From assembly GCF_018448925.1 (NCBI RefSeq), contig NZ_RCWE01000012.1:1-64000 (forward strand): a stretch of DNA of 64,000 nucleotides, written 5' to 3'. The position numbers and the translations under genes are program-made. Position 1 is the first letter of the stretch, and each line of letters begins with the position of its first letter. This document shows, piece by piece, positions 1 through 10,680 of the stretch. The notes below the pieces were generated by a model. That model was given only the letters and a program-made list of their open reading frames with translations. It did not search any database and was not told the DNA's origin. Source of the DNA: Photorhabdus akhurstii. Its GTDB lineage: Bacteria; Pseudomonadota; Gammaproteobacteria; Enterobacterales; Enterobacteriaceae.

Positions 1-928
1 TATCCCGGCTCAGTCCGGTACTGGTGACAATAATGTCTAAACTCACGCCATGCCGTAATAAGGCACGAGCCGTTTCCACTTTACCTTTCTCTCGGCCTAG
101 TTCAATACCTTCCTCTCGACCTAGCTCAATACCTTCTTCTCGGCCTAGTTCAATACCACGCTCAAGCCCTTTTTGTTCAAGCTGTTCTGCAATAGTCATC
201 AACATCGTTTCATGCTCCGGAGATTGTTCAATCAGTTGATGGACAAATTGGGAGAGATCCAGCGTATGCCCATTCAGTAAAATATAGCGTAACACCACAT
301 TGCGCTGCTCGGTTGTATTATACCCTGCATTCAAGAGTTCCACCAATTGGAGGAGCCATTCCTGCATATCCCGACAGCGAATGTGTTTTTGCACCAGTTC
401 CATCAGGGCAACGCCTTTATGCGTCAGGATCTCTTCATCGCTGAGCGCACTGACGTCCACCAACGGAAACGCCTGATGGTATAAACGGGCAGCCTGTTCA
501 GGGAGCGTAAAACAATCCAGCCACCGGTTTGAGTAAGGATATGGCCGAACCTCCCCATGATAAAACAGCAGCGGCGCCACCAAAGGGAGTTCAGTATGGC
601 CTTTCTTCAGGTGGGCCGCCATAGCTGACATGGCATAATGCATCAGCCGCCAGGCCATCAGCGGGTCAGGGGTGGACTGATGCTCAATCAGACAATAGAT
701 ATAGCCCTGTCCCCGGACCGTTTCAACCGAGTACAGCACATCACTGTGCAGTTGACGTAAATGCCGGTCCACAAAACTGCCGGACTCCAGTTTCAATGTG
801 GCTAAATCACACAACAACTGAACCTCTTCGGGCAGATAAAGGGATAAAAACTCTTTGGCCGTTTCAGGCTGCGTTAAAAAATGCTTGAATAACGAATCAT
901 GGTGAGGCTGTTTTTCTTTCTTTGCCAC
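1..928 (-). CDS. Rpn family recombination-promoting nuclease / putative transposase (YhgA-like), cut by the window edge
   Basis: Reading from a GTG at 928, the frame stays open to the window edge (309 codons visible), so the 3' end is missing. The N-terminus (VAKKEKQPHHDSLFKHFL) and the stretch YIYCLIEHQSTPDPLMAWR match the Rpn/YhgA PD-(D/E)XK nuclease family, whose E. coli members are DNA endonucleases that promote recombination. Near the C-terminus a hydrophilic GIELGREE unit is repeated about three times, encoded by a 24-bp tandem repeat at about 90-163. It is followed by a segment ending IVTSTGLSRD, which is usual for the family tail. A TTG at 930 is an alternative start. Family assignment is firm; the in vivo role is inferred. 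Confidence 0.85.
   Translation of the reverse strand, partial: MAKKEKQPHHDSLFKHFLTQPETAKEFLSLYLPEEVQLLCDLATLKLESGSFVDRHLRQLHSDVLYSVETVRGQGYIYCLIEHQSTPDPLMAWRLMHYAMSAMAAHLKKGHTELPLVAPLLFYHGEVRPYPYSNRWLDCFTLPEQAARLYHQAFPLVDVSALSDEEILTHKGVALMELVQKHIRCRDMQEWLLQLVELLNAGYNTTEQRNVVLRYILLNGHTLDLSQFVHQLIEQSPEHETMLMTIAEQLEQKGLERGIELGREEGIELGREEGIELGREKGKVETARALLRHGVSLDIIVTSTGLSRD
90..163. repeat. 24-bp in-frame tandem repeat inside the Rpn-like gene
   Basis: About three copies of a 24-bp unit (ctcggcctagttcaatacct plus four bases) with one to three substitutions between copies. It encodes the repeated GIELGREE octapeptide on the minus strand. Because 24 is a multiple of three, copy-number change would keep the frame. 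Confidence 0.8.
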
Positions 929-1207
929 AATCTGTTTCTCTGTCTTTATCAGTTAGTCATTACCACTCATTGTCAAGGTATAGTATTTCTACCAAGTTAC
1001 AAAAAACATTGTCTCAGATTTCCTCAGGCAAATCTTTATCGAATGCATTAATAGAAGAGCCTAAAGAATAAAATATCAGAAAATAAAAAACGATCAAATA
1101 TTATATTTACAACAACTACTTTATGAAATCCATTCATTTAAATGAATTTTTAACTTGCATTCGCATAATAACCTCCCTCATCAAAATATCGATTACTTAT
1201 ATGTCCG

Positions 1208-1496
1208 TTAATCTTGGATGTTCAGATCGAAAAAATTGGACTGAATTCCCGCCAGATGATCTATTATCTCTTTTGTATCCAAAAATTTTTTCAATGCAGT
1301 ATTAAACCGTAATCTAATTTCTTCCTCATAAATATCGAAATATATATTAGACATTTTATATAAAATTTGACAAATACAGTTAGGTACAAAATAGGCATGA
1401 AATATATCGAACATTGGTCCACCATCTTCATGAAACAACCCAACCCGACAATGGTAATTTAACTTTAACCACTTTAGATGAATCAAAGTTTTTCAT
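1208..1496 (-). pseudogene. Small hypothetical gene with a probable frameshift
   Basis: An ATG at 1496 has a good ribosome binding site (AAGGAA seven bases upstream). It opens MKNFDSSKVVKVKLPLSGWV, then stops after 22 residues. The next frame continues from that point (HEDGGPMFDIFHAYFVP...) to a stop at 1208, so one shift would join them into a protein of about 95 aa. A TTG at 1486 opens the second frame but lacks a ribosome binding site. I do not recognise the family. It may be a decayed gene, a sequencing error, or a chance frame. The rest of 929-1660 is AT-rich and shows nothing else. Confidence 0.35.
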
Positions 1497-1663
1497 GCCT
1501 TATTTCCTTAACAAGTTGTAGTTAAAAAATTAATAAACATGATAAATCGATCACAAAACAATCAGCAACATAGCTAAAAACAATTAACCTGGTCACTGTA
1601 AATACTTTCAATCAGTAAGGGTTGTAGTTTTCATAATCCCTTCTATACTACTGTTTGCTTTCT

Positions 1664-1772
1664 TGTCGGAGTGCCTAGCGTAAGCTGTTTTATCGCAGCA
1701 TACACAGGCTGAGACCGTTAATTCGGGATCCGCGGAACCTGATCGGGTTAATACCCGCGAAGGGAACAAGAG
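1664..1772 (+). promoter_or_regulatory. TPP (THI-box) riboswitch upstream of thiC
   Basis: The conserved elements are in order: GGAGTGCC-like 5' strand (1668-1675), CTGAGA (1709-1714), then GAACCTGATCGGGTTAATAC and CGAAGGGAA (1735-1766). This is the signature of the thiamine pyrophosphate aptamer. About 115 bases separate it from the thiC start, leaving room for an expression platform. It should repress the whole thiCEFSGH operon when TPP is plentiful, as for E. coli thiC (known for the family). Confidence 0.95.
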
Positions 1773-1877
1773 TAATCAACCGCTGTTAGCCCACCCAATT
1801 TTTTACGGGCCTGTCCAGCCATCAACCATTACTCCCTGCGAGCTCCAGACAAGCAACTTTCCCAATAACACAGTTAG

Positions 1878-4458
<2,581 letters not shown>

Positions 4459-4468
4459 AGAGGTTCTT

Positions 4469-5218
4469 ATGTTGAATGATCAAGAATTTATGCGTTACAG
4501 CCGACAACTGTTACTCGAAGATATTGGCCCGGAAGGGCAGGAAAAACTGAAATCCAGCCGCATACTGATTGTCGGACTGGGAGGGTTAGGCGCTCCTGCT
4601 TCTCTCTATCTGGCCGGGGCAGGTGTGGGGACAATTTATCTCGCTGATGATGACCAATTGCACATTTCCAATTTACAACGGCAAATACTTTACCGCACCG
4701 AAGAGATCCCTGCCGCAAAAGCTGATCTTGCAGCCAATCAACTCAATGCATTGAATCCGCTGATAAAAACGATGGTCCTTAATCAACGTCAGGATCTGGA
4801 ATCTCTGACAACAATCGTGGAGCAAGTCGATCTGGTTCTCGATTGCAGTGACAACATGACAACCCGCCACGCTATCAATGCCGCTTGTGTGGCAACGCGA
4901 AAACCATTAATTAGCGGCAGTGCGGTCGGTTTTAGCGGTCAACTTATGGTATTTGAACCCCCTTATCTTCATGGCTGCTATAGCTGTCTCTACCCTGAAC
5001 AGGAAGAACCACTACGAAATTGCCGGACCGCGGGTGTATTAGGTCCGGTAGTCGGTATCATCGGCACATTACAGGCATTGGAAGCTATCAAAATGTTAAC
5101 CGGGCTTCCTTCCCCGTTAAGCGGCAAGCTCCGACTGTTTGATGGTAAACAGCAAAGCTGGAGCACACTACAACTTAACCCGTCGCAACAATGCCCGATT
5201 TGCAGAGATATTGCATGA
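4469..5218 (+). CDS. thiF: Sulfur-carrier protein ThiS adenylyltransferase ThiF
   Basis: A 249-aa E1-like enzyme that adenylates the C-terminal glycine of ThiS before sulfur transfer. The ATP site is the Rossmann motif ILIVGLGGLGAPAS. RQILY with the downstream arginine and DCSDNMTTRHAIN are typical of the ThiF/MoeB family. Zinc-binding CxxC pairs are visible: CYSC in the middle and CPIC at the C-terminus. MoeB is the close alternative, but the thi operon context and the ATGA overlap with thiS decide for ThiF. Confidence 0.96.
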   Translation: MLNDQEFMRYSRQLLLEDIGPEGQEKLKSSRILIVGLGGLGAPASLYLAGAGVGTIYLADDDQLHISNLQRQILYRTEEIPAAKADLAANQLNALNPLIKTMVLNQRQDLESLTTIVEQVDLVLDCSDNMTTRHAINAACVATRKPLISGSAVGFSGQLMVFEPPYLHGCYSCLYPEQEEPLRNCRTAGVLGPVVGIIGTLQALEAIKMLTGLPSPLSGKLRLFDGKQQSWSTLQLNPSQQCPICRDIA

Positions 5219-5415
5219 AAATTACGGTAAACGACCAGCCGATGGAGCTTATGGCTCCTCTGGCTATACAGCAATTGCTAGAACAACTTGAACAAACACA
5301 ACCGGGAATGGCACTGGCTATTAATCAAACCATTATTCCGCGTTCAGAGTGGAATACGCATCAGATCAATGATGGAGACAATATCCTTTTATTTCAGGCT
5401 ATTGCTGGAGGTTGA
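5215..5415 (+). CDS. thiS: Sulfur carrier protein ThiS
   Basis: A 66-aa ubiquitin-like protein ending in IAGG. The terminal Gly-Gly is the site of adenylation and thiocarboxylate formation; the thiocarboxylate donates sulfur to the thiazole ring. The start ATG at 5215 overlaps the thiF stop (ATGA). A longer frame from 5191 would run into thiF and has no support. Confidence 0.95.
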   Translation: MKITVNDQPMELMAPLAIQQLLEQLEQTQPGMALAINQTIIPRSEWNTHQINDGDNILLFQAIAGG

Positions 5416-5416
5416 T

Positions 5417-6184
5417 ATGTTAAAAATTGCTGATACGACTTTTCACTCCCGTCTATTTACCGGTACAGGCAAATTCGCCAACGCAAATGTAATGACTCAA
5501 GCTATAGCGGCTTCCGGCAGCCAGCTTGTCACGATGGCAATGAAACGCATTGATTTGCAGAGCGGAAATGACGCTATTTTAGCGCCATTGCAAAAACTTG
5601 GCGTCAAATTGCTGCCAAATACTTCTGGGGCCAAAACCGCAGAAGAGGCTCTGTTTGCCGCCCGTCTGGCCCGTGAAGCACTGGCAACCAACTGGATCAA
5701 ACTGGAGATCCACCCGGATGTGAAATACTTGTTACCTGACCCGGTTGAAACACTTAAAGGCGCGGAAATGTTGGTCAAAGATGGGTTTGTCGTTCTGCCC
5801 TATTGCAGTGCTGATCCCGTTTTGTGTAAACGTCTGGAAGAGGTGGGTTGCGCGGCGGTCATGCCTTTAGGCGCGCCGATCGGCTCTAATCAAGGGCTAC
5901 TAACGCGAGATTTCCTGCAAATTATTATCGAGCAAGCACAAGTGCCGGTGGTTATTGATGCCGGCATCGGCGCCCCAAGCCATGCACTGGAAGCGATTGA
6001 ACTAGGGGCTGATGCCGTATTAGTCAACACCGCAATTGCCGTTGCACGAGATCCCATAAAAATGGCTCAAGCTTTTAAAATGGCGATCGAAGCAGGCGAA
6101 TTATCCTCTCAAGCTGGTCTGGCAAGTCCAAAACAACATGCTGTTGCATCCAGTCCGCTGACTGATTTCCTGAGAGTGTTCTGA
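5417..6184 (+). CDS. thiG: Thiazole synthase ThiG
   Basis: A 255-aa TIM-barrel enzyme that condenses 1-deoxy-D-xylulose 5-phosphate, dehydroglycine and ThiS thiocarboxylate into the thiazole. The blocks [34 protein letters not shown] and [10 protein letters not shown] match ThiG. The lysine in WIKLE is the expected Schiff-base residue. The frame is open back to 5288, but that would cover thiS. The ATG at 5417, one base after the thiS stop and preceded by GGAGG, gives the family length. Confidence 0.97.
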   Translation: MLKIADTTFHSRLFTGTGKFANANVMTQAIAASGSQLVTMAMKRIDLQSGNDAILAPLQKLGVKLLPNTSGAKTAEEALFAARLAREALATNWIKLEIHPDVKYLLPDPVETLKGAEMLVKDGFVVLPYCSADPVLCKRLEEVGCAAVMPLGAPIGSNQGLLTRDFLQIIIEQAQVPVVIDAGIGAPSHALEAIELGADAVLVNTAIAVARDPIKMAQAFKMAIEAGELSSQAGLASPKQHAVASSPLTDFLRVF

Positions 6185-7323
6185 TGACGAATCATCTTAC
6201 AAACAGCAATTTTAGTTATCGCTGGCAACAATTGGACTGGGATGACATTACCCTTCGCATTAATAGCAAAACCGCGCAGGATGTTGAACGAGCATTAAGC
6301 AGCAACAAATTAAATCTGGACGATTTCATGGCCTTGCTCTCTCCGGCGGCGAAATCCTATATCGAACCACTGGCACAACGGGCACAGAAACTGACTCGTC
6401 AACGCTTCGGTAACACCATTGGTTTTTATGTACCGCTTTATCTCTCCAATTTGTGTGCCAATGACTGCACCTATTGCGGGTTCTCAATGAGTAACCGCAT
6501 CAAACGCAAGACACTGAATAAAGATGAAATTATTGCCGAATGTCAGGCGATTAAAGCGCTGGGCTTCGACAATCTGTTATTAGTCACCGGAGAACATCAG
6601 GGCAAGGTCGGTATGGATTATTTCCGCCGCTATCTGCCACTTATTCGCGAATATTTCAGCTCAATAATGATGGAAGTCCAGCCTATGACACAGGAAGAGT
6701 ACTCAGAATTAAAAACGCTGGGGCTAGATGGTGTGATGGTTTATCAGGAAACCTATCATGAGCCAACTTACCTGTTACATCATCTACGGGGTAAGAAACG
6801 GGATTTTCACTGGCGACTACAAACACCCGATCGTCTTGGTCGGGCAAAAATCGATAAAATCGGTTTAGGAGCGCTAATTGGCCTCTCTAATCATTGGCGG
6901 ACAGACTGTTATATGGTGGCGGAGCATTTATTCTTTCTGCAACGTACATATTGGCAGAGCCGTTACTCCATTTCATTCCCACGTTTACGACCTTGTGCCG
7001 GAGGCATTGAGCCCGCATCGCTGATAAGTGAAGCCGAACTGGTACAACTGATTTGTGCTTTTCGTCTATTTGCGCCAGATATTGAACTTTCTATTTCTAC
7101 TCGTGAATCTCCATTCTTCCGCGATCACGTCATACCACTGGCAATCAACAATGTTAGTGCCGGTTCTAAAACCCAACCCGGTGGTTACGCAGATAGTAGT
7201 CACGAAGAATTGGAACAATTTATGCCGCATGATAACCGTTCTGTTTATCAGGTCGCGGAAGTATTAATTAAAGCCGGGTTACAACCTGTCTGGAAAGATT
7301 GGGATAACTATTTAGGTCGATAA
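6184..7323 (+). CDS. thiH: 2-iminoacetate synthase (tyrosine lyase) ThiH
   Basis: A 379-aa radical SAM enzyme that splits tyrosine to p-cresol and dehydroglycine for ThiG. The cluster motif CANDCTYC places the CxxxCxxC cysteines at residues 91, 95 and 98. The start ATG shares one base with the thiG stop (TGATG). ThiH rather than the oxidase ThiO supplies dehydroglycine here, as in other enterobacteria. It is the last gene of the operon. Confidence 0.97.
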   Translation: MTNHLTNSNFSYRWQQLDWDDITLRINSKTAQDVERALSSNKLNLDDFMALLSPAAKSYIEPLAQRAQKLTRQRFGNTIGFYVPLYLSNLCANDCTYCGFSMSNRIKRKTLNKDEIIAECQAIKALGFDNLLLVTGEHQGKVGMDYFRRYLPLIREYFSSIMMEVQPMTQEEYSELKTLGLDGVMVYQETYHEPTYLLHHLRGKKRDFHWRLQTPDRLGRAKIDKIGLGALIGLSNHWRTDCYMVAEHLFFLQRTYWQSRYSISFPRLRPCAGGIEPASLISEAELVQLICAFRLFAPDIELSISTRESPFFRDHVIPLAINNVSAGSKTQPGGYADSSHEELEQFMPHDNRSVYQVAEVLIKAGLQPVWKDWDNYLGR

Positions 7324-7409
7324 TTTAATTTTCTCTGTTCTAACATAATTCTATTTTAGGTAAGAGCCTTTAACAGGTAATCATTACACGAAATAAGATT
7401 TAATATAAA

Positions 7410-7441
7410 TAACTGTCTGGCACTAATACCAGACAGTTATA
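7410..7441 (+). terminator. Hairpin after the thi operon
   Basis: AACTGTCTGG and CCAGACAGTT form a perfect 10-bp stem around an 8-base loop, 87 bases after the thiH stop. There is no clean T-run after it, so it may be a weak terminator or an mRNA-stabilising hairpin. Confidence 0.6.
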
Positions 7442-7734
7442 TAATCCAATATATTCCCCATCATCATTATCACCTGCAAAATAATCTCTATTCAAAGGAC
7501 CTATTCTGAATATAAAATTAAATATTTTATCTCTATCAATCCAACCAACATTAAAAATTCATTTCAATCATCAAAACACTATTGCAACAAGGCCATTTTA
7601 CGCATGTTTTTTTATGACATATACATATATTACTCACAGAAATAAGAATATAAAAATCCAGTTTATACCTATATCGAATAAATAGAAAATACTATATTTA
7701 TCGTATATAATTTAACTCCCCATTGTTTATTCCT
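7442..7734. other. AT-rich intergenic stretch, nothing recognised
   Basis: Very AT-rich sequence between the thi operon hairpin and the first of three paralogous genes. No open frame with family features, no ERIC copy and no clear hairpin was seen. Confidence 0.5.
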
Positions 7735-7835
7735 TATTAATTTATACAAATTACAATTCCCAATTAATAAAAAACACAATTGAATATCCTCCTATCATTG
7801 ATAAAGTCATTCCCGAGCAATAAAACGCTTAAGAA
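7735..7835 (+). promoter_or_regulatory. Conserved upstream block, copy 1
   Basis: This block recurs before each of the three paralogous genes (also at 8612-8700 and 9421-9478). Its core is ACAATTGAATAT followed by ATTGATAAAGT. It ends about 40-70 bases before the start codon, so it probably holds a shared promoter or regulator site. Identity extends further between copies 1 and 2 (attaatttatacaaattaca). Confidence 0.55.
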
Positions 7836-7875
7836 AAATTAAATTTATTACTATCAATTTTAAAAGGATTAACAT

Positions 7876-8364
7876 ATGAATATAGAAGACATTCTGAATA
7901 ATATAGATTATTCTGGTCAGAAAAGTTCTGATAAAGAATTGATTAATGGCTCATTTGATGAAGGATATAAAGGCTGGATAATCCCATTCCCCGAAACGGT
8001 AAAAATCTTATCTGAGAATGGAATTAACTTTCTTAGAATCCACCCTAAGTCTGATGCCATCTTTCAAATTATAGAAGGATTAGAACCTAACACTAAATAT
8101 AAGCTAACAGGTAAAGCGCGCATATCACCCACCATAGGCGTAATAGACGACGGCTTCCCAGCTATTTTTGGTTTACATAATGATACCTTTAATCATAACA
8201 CTTTTGTTGTAGACTCCACGGAATTTATCACCGGTTCTGTAACATTAAGTACAGATGCAGAAGGATATTTACGCGTTTTCTTAGCAAAAACCACAATGGG
8301 AACTGAGCCCCCACCACCAGAAGTTACCGCTGATTTTACTGGTTTTATTTTCGAGAAAGCCTAA
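7876..8364 (+). CDS. Paralogous small protein 1, possible carbohydrate-binding-like beta-sandwich
   Basis: A 162-aa acidic protein of unknown function, first of three tandem paralogues. The shared pattern is ILNN.DYS, NGSF(D/E)EGY.GW, ETVKILSENG, IIEGLEPNTKYKLTG.AR and TADFTGFI. NGSFEEG..GW followed by a GLEPNTKYKL-type strand recalls CBM4/9-like galactose-binding folds, but this is only resemblance. No signal peptide is visible. This copy differs most (WIIPFPE, and a proline run before VTADFTG). AAAAGGA lies before the ATG. Could be a lectin, crystal-type or secreted host-interaction protein. Confidence 0.75.
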   Translation: MNIEDILNNIDYSGQKSSDKELINGSFDEGYKGWIIPFPETVKILSENGINFLRIHPKSDAIFQIIEGLEPNTKYKLTGKARISPTIGVIDDGFPAIFGLHNDTFNHNTFVVDSTEFITGSVTLSTDAEGYLRVFLAKTTMGTEPPPPEVTADFTGFIFEKA

Positions 8365-8386
8365 TATAAACGTTTAACATCTGAAT

Positions 8387-8414
8387 GCCCGAAGCTCACT
8401 ACTCCGGGCGTTTT
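8387..8414 (+). terminator. Terminator of paralogue 1
   Basis: GCCCG and CGGGC form the core stem, with a GTTTTAAT tail. It lies 22 bases after the stop codon. The other two paralogues carry a similar hairpin at the same place. Confidence 0.65.
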
Positions 8415-8611
8415 AATAATGTAGTTTTAGTTTTAATACTATGTTTTAACATTACAGCTATAGATATTACCTCATTATTCATTCTATTTTTTTCTCAATG
8501 TGACCAATATTTAAACATAACATTTCTGCAACAATGAACTCTACCACGAGCAACAAATTAGCCTACATAAACGCCTATCAGGATAAGCGCTTATAACTCA
8601 TTTATTCTTGT

Positions 8612-8700
8612 ATTAATTTATACAAATTACAACTCACCACCAATAAAAAATACAATTGAGTATTATCCCATTATTGATAAAGTGCCCTCCCGAAAAACAA
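8612..8700 (+). promoter_or_regulatory. Conserved upstream block, copy 2
   Basis: Matches copy 1 almost base for base through attaatttatacaaattaca, and again through ACAATTGAGTAT and ATTGATAAAGT. The remainder of 8415-8611 shows nothing recognisable. Confidence 0.55.
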
Positions 8701-8751
8701 AGCGCTGAAAGAAATTAAACTCATTTCTATCTATTTAAAAAGGACTAATAT

Positions 8752-9228
8752 ATGAACGTACAAGAAATCCTGAATAATGAAGATTATTCTGATAGCAAGA
8801 AAAACTCTCATAAAGAACTGGTAAACGGCTCATTCGAAGAGGGATATAACGGCTGGAGAATCCCAGCGCCTGAGTCAGTAGAAATCTTATCTGAAAATGG
8901 CGTTCACTTTATCAGAATCCAAAGCGTTACCGGTTCTGGCGTCATTGATCAAATTATCGAAGGATTAGAACCTAACACTAAATATAAACTAACCGGTACA
9001 GCTCGCGTATCAGCAGAATGGGCCTCATCAGCTTATTTTGGTTTACAGAGCCATACCGATGGCCCTAACTCTTTTGCTGTAAACAGCACCGATTTTACAA
9101 CGGGTTCAGTAGAATTAAGTACAGATCAAAAGGGACTTTTACGCGTTTATTTGTTGAAAGACCAAGTTGGCCCTCGCCCAGACGGAGAAACCGCTGACTT
9201 TACCGGTTTTATTTTAGAGAAAGCCTAA
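8752..9228 (+). CDS. Paralogous small protein 2, possible carbohydrate-binding-like beta-sandwich
   Basis: 158 aa and clearly homologous to its two neighbours along the whole length (ILNNEDYSDSK, NGSFEEGYNGWRIPAPESV, IIEGLEPNTKYKLTGTARVS, FAVNSTDFTTGSVELSTD, ETADFTGFILEKA). It is closer to paralogue 3 than to 1, sharing RIPAPE and SGVIDQII. It has its own upstream block and terminator, so the three genes look separately transcribed rather than an operon. Function unknown. Confidence 0.75.
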   Translation: MNVQEILNNEDYSDSKKNSHKELVNGSFEEGYNGWRIPAPESVEILSENGVHFIRIQSVTGSGVIDQIIEGLEPNTKYKLTGTARVSAEWASSAYFGLQSHTDGPNSFAVNSTDFTTGSVELSTDQKGLLRVYLLKDQVGPRPDGETADFTGFILEKA

Positions 9229-9256
9229 GCATTTAACTTCGATATATTTTAACATT

Positions 9257-9292
9257 TTAAACACCCAGAGTTCACTGCTCTGGGTGTTTAAA
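9257..9292 (+). terminator. Terminator of paralogue 2
   Basis: TTAAACACCCAGAG and CTCTGGGTGTTTAA form a perfect 14-bp stem around a short loop, 28 bases after the stop codon. The symmetric A/T ends would let it work in both directions. Confidence 0.75.
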
Positions 9293-9420
9293 TATAGGTT
9301 GAAAAAATAAACTTAAAAATTACAAAGTAATATTTTAACTAGAATATAGCTCAATTATTTAAAAATAAATACCCATCGTAATAATTTCGTCACCTCATTT
9401 ATTTTCACACTAATTATCAC

Positions 9421-9478
9421 AGACATAATATTCAATTGAAAAACACGATTGAATATTTCCCCATTATTGCTAAAGTAC
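9421..9478 (+). promoter_or_regulatory. Conserved upstream block, copy 3
   Basis: Shares the core AAAACACGATTGAATAT and ATTGCTAAAGT with copies 1 and 2 but has lost the attaatttatacaaa segment. It lies about 60 bases before the third paralogue's ATG. Confidence 0.5.
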
Positions 9479-9540
9479 TTACAGAAAAAATTATTAAGAA
9501 AAATAAAATTCAATCGTTATTCATTTAACAGGACTCATAT

Positions 9541-10026
9541 ATGGATATGAAGAAAATATTAAATCGCACAGATTATTCTGATACAAAAAACACTAATAAA
9601 GAACTGGTTAATGGCTCATTTGATGAAGGATATAAAGGCTGGAGAATCCCAGCCCCTGAAACTGTAGAAATCTTATCCGAAAATGGGGTTAATTTTCTTA
9701 GCATCCAAAGCTATTCCAGCTCTGGCGTCATTGATCAAATAATAACAGGGTTGGAGCCTAACGTTAGATATAGACTGACGGGTACAGCACGCTTATCGAT
9801 AAAACGAACACCACAAAGGGCGTTGCCAGCTTATTTTGGTTTACAAAATCGCACATTTGGCCCTGAATCCTTTGTTGTAAATAGCTTCAATTTTACGACC
9901 GGTTCAGTTGAATTAAACACAGATGAAGAGGGACTTTTACGTGTTTACATACTGAAAGAACAATTTGTAGAACTTCCAGAAGAAGCAACTGCTGACTTTA
10001 CCGGTTTTATTTTAGAAAGAGTTTAA
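9541..10026 (+). CDS. Paralogous small protein 3, possible carbohydrate-binding-like beta-sandwich
   Basis: 161 aa, third tandem paralogue (ILNRTDYSDTK, NGSFDEGYKGWRIPAPETVEIL, GVIDQIITGLEPNVRYRLTGTARLS, FNFTTGSVELNTDEEG, TADFTGFILERV). The segment between TARLS and AYFGLQ is longer here, with extra basic residues. AACAGGA precedes the ATG. A hairpin of AACACCCG and CGGGTGTT follows at 10045-10073, without a T-run. Function unknown. Confidence 0.75.
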   Translation: MDMKKILNRTDYSDTKNTNKELVNGSFDEGYKGWRIPAPETVEILSENGVNFLSIQSYSSSGVIDQIITGLEPNVRYRLTGTARLSIKRTPQRALPAYFGLQNRTFGPESFVVNSFNFTTGSVELNTDEEGLLRVYILKEQFVELPEEATADFTGFILERV

Positions 10027-10084
10027 ACATCTGACTTAATATATAACACCCGAAGCACATTGCTCCGGGTGTTGAGCCGTTTAG

Positions 10085-10666
10085 CTAACTTAAATCATGC
10101 AATGGTTTTTTTATTGGCGGTGTCAATTGGAAATCAGAAAACCGCACCTGTAATCCGTGCCGTTCTGGAGAACAACACATTGCACCAACAAAGACAGGTT
10201 GTTTATCTTCAAAAAAAGGAGCCAACCTCAACAATGGCCACCGTAAACCATCAGTGGAATATTGCAGTCTTAAATATCCCTCTTCACGAGTCAAACGTAA
10301 CCAGAATTTACTAGAATCACCGGGAAATACGCCCATAGACCAATCAGAATGATGACGTGTCAGCACACTACCAATCGTGGCATGACCATCAGAATATTCA
10401 ATTCCGCCTTTCAGCCAATGTTTCTCATCGACTAATAACATGACTCCTGCCTGATCGTATAAATGTTCAAAACAGCCTTCAATACAGAGTTGAAAGGTGA
10501 AATCATCCTCAACATAACGCCCAAAAACATGGCCATTATGACGTTCAAAGCCATACCATGTTTTCTGCCAAAAGTCGGTCTTATGATCTGTAGTGACATT
10601 AAGCCAGCCGCTTCCACATTGCCAATCAGATGGTTCATTAAGCCAATGATATTGTGACAAACTCAT
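10085..10666 (-). CDS. DUF1349-like concanavalin-fold protein
   Basis: A 193-aa protein with the features of DUF1349 (COG3506) proteins: DFWQKTWYGF near the N-terminus, then AGVMLLVDEKHWLKGGIEYSDG, MGVFPGD, WLRLTREEGYLRLQYSTDG and VGAMCCSPE. The fold is a beta-sandwich often linked to carbohydrate binding or hydrolysis; no enzymatic activity is established. It starts 14 bases after the upstream MFS gene on the same strand, so the two are probably co-transcribed. An AGGAA lies before the start. Confidence 0.8.
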   Translation of the reverse strand: MSLSQYHWLNEPSDWQCGSGWLNVTTDHKTDFWQKTWYGFERHNGHVFGRYVEDDFTFQLCIEGCFEHLYDQAGVMLLVDEKHWLKGGIEYSDGHATIGSVLTRHHSDWSMGVFPGDSSKFWLRLTREEGYLRLQYSTDGLRWPLLRLAPFFEDKQPVFVGAMCCSPERHGLQVRFSDFQLTPPIKKPLHDLS

Positions 10667-10680
10667 AGGAACTTCCTCTA

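Noticed and set aside
1123-1305. 60-codon plus-strand frame after the Rpn-like gene
   Set aside because: No ribosome binding site or family features, and it overlaps the more protein-like frame on the other strand.
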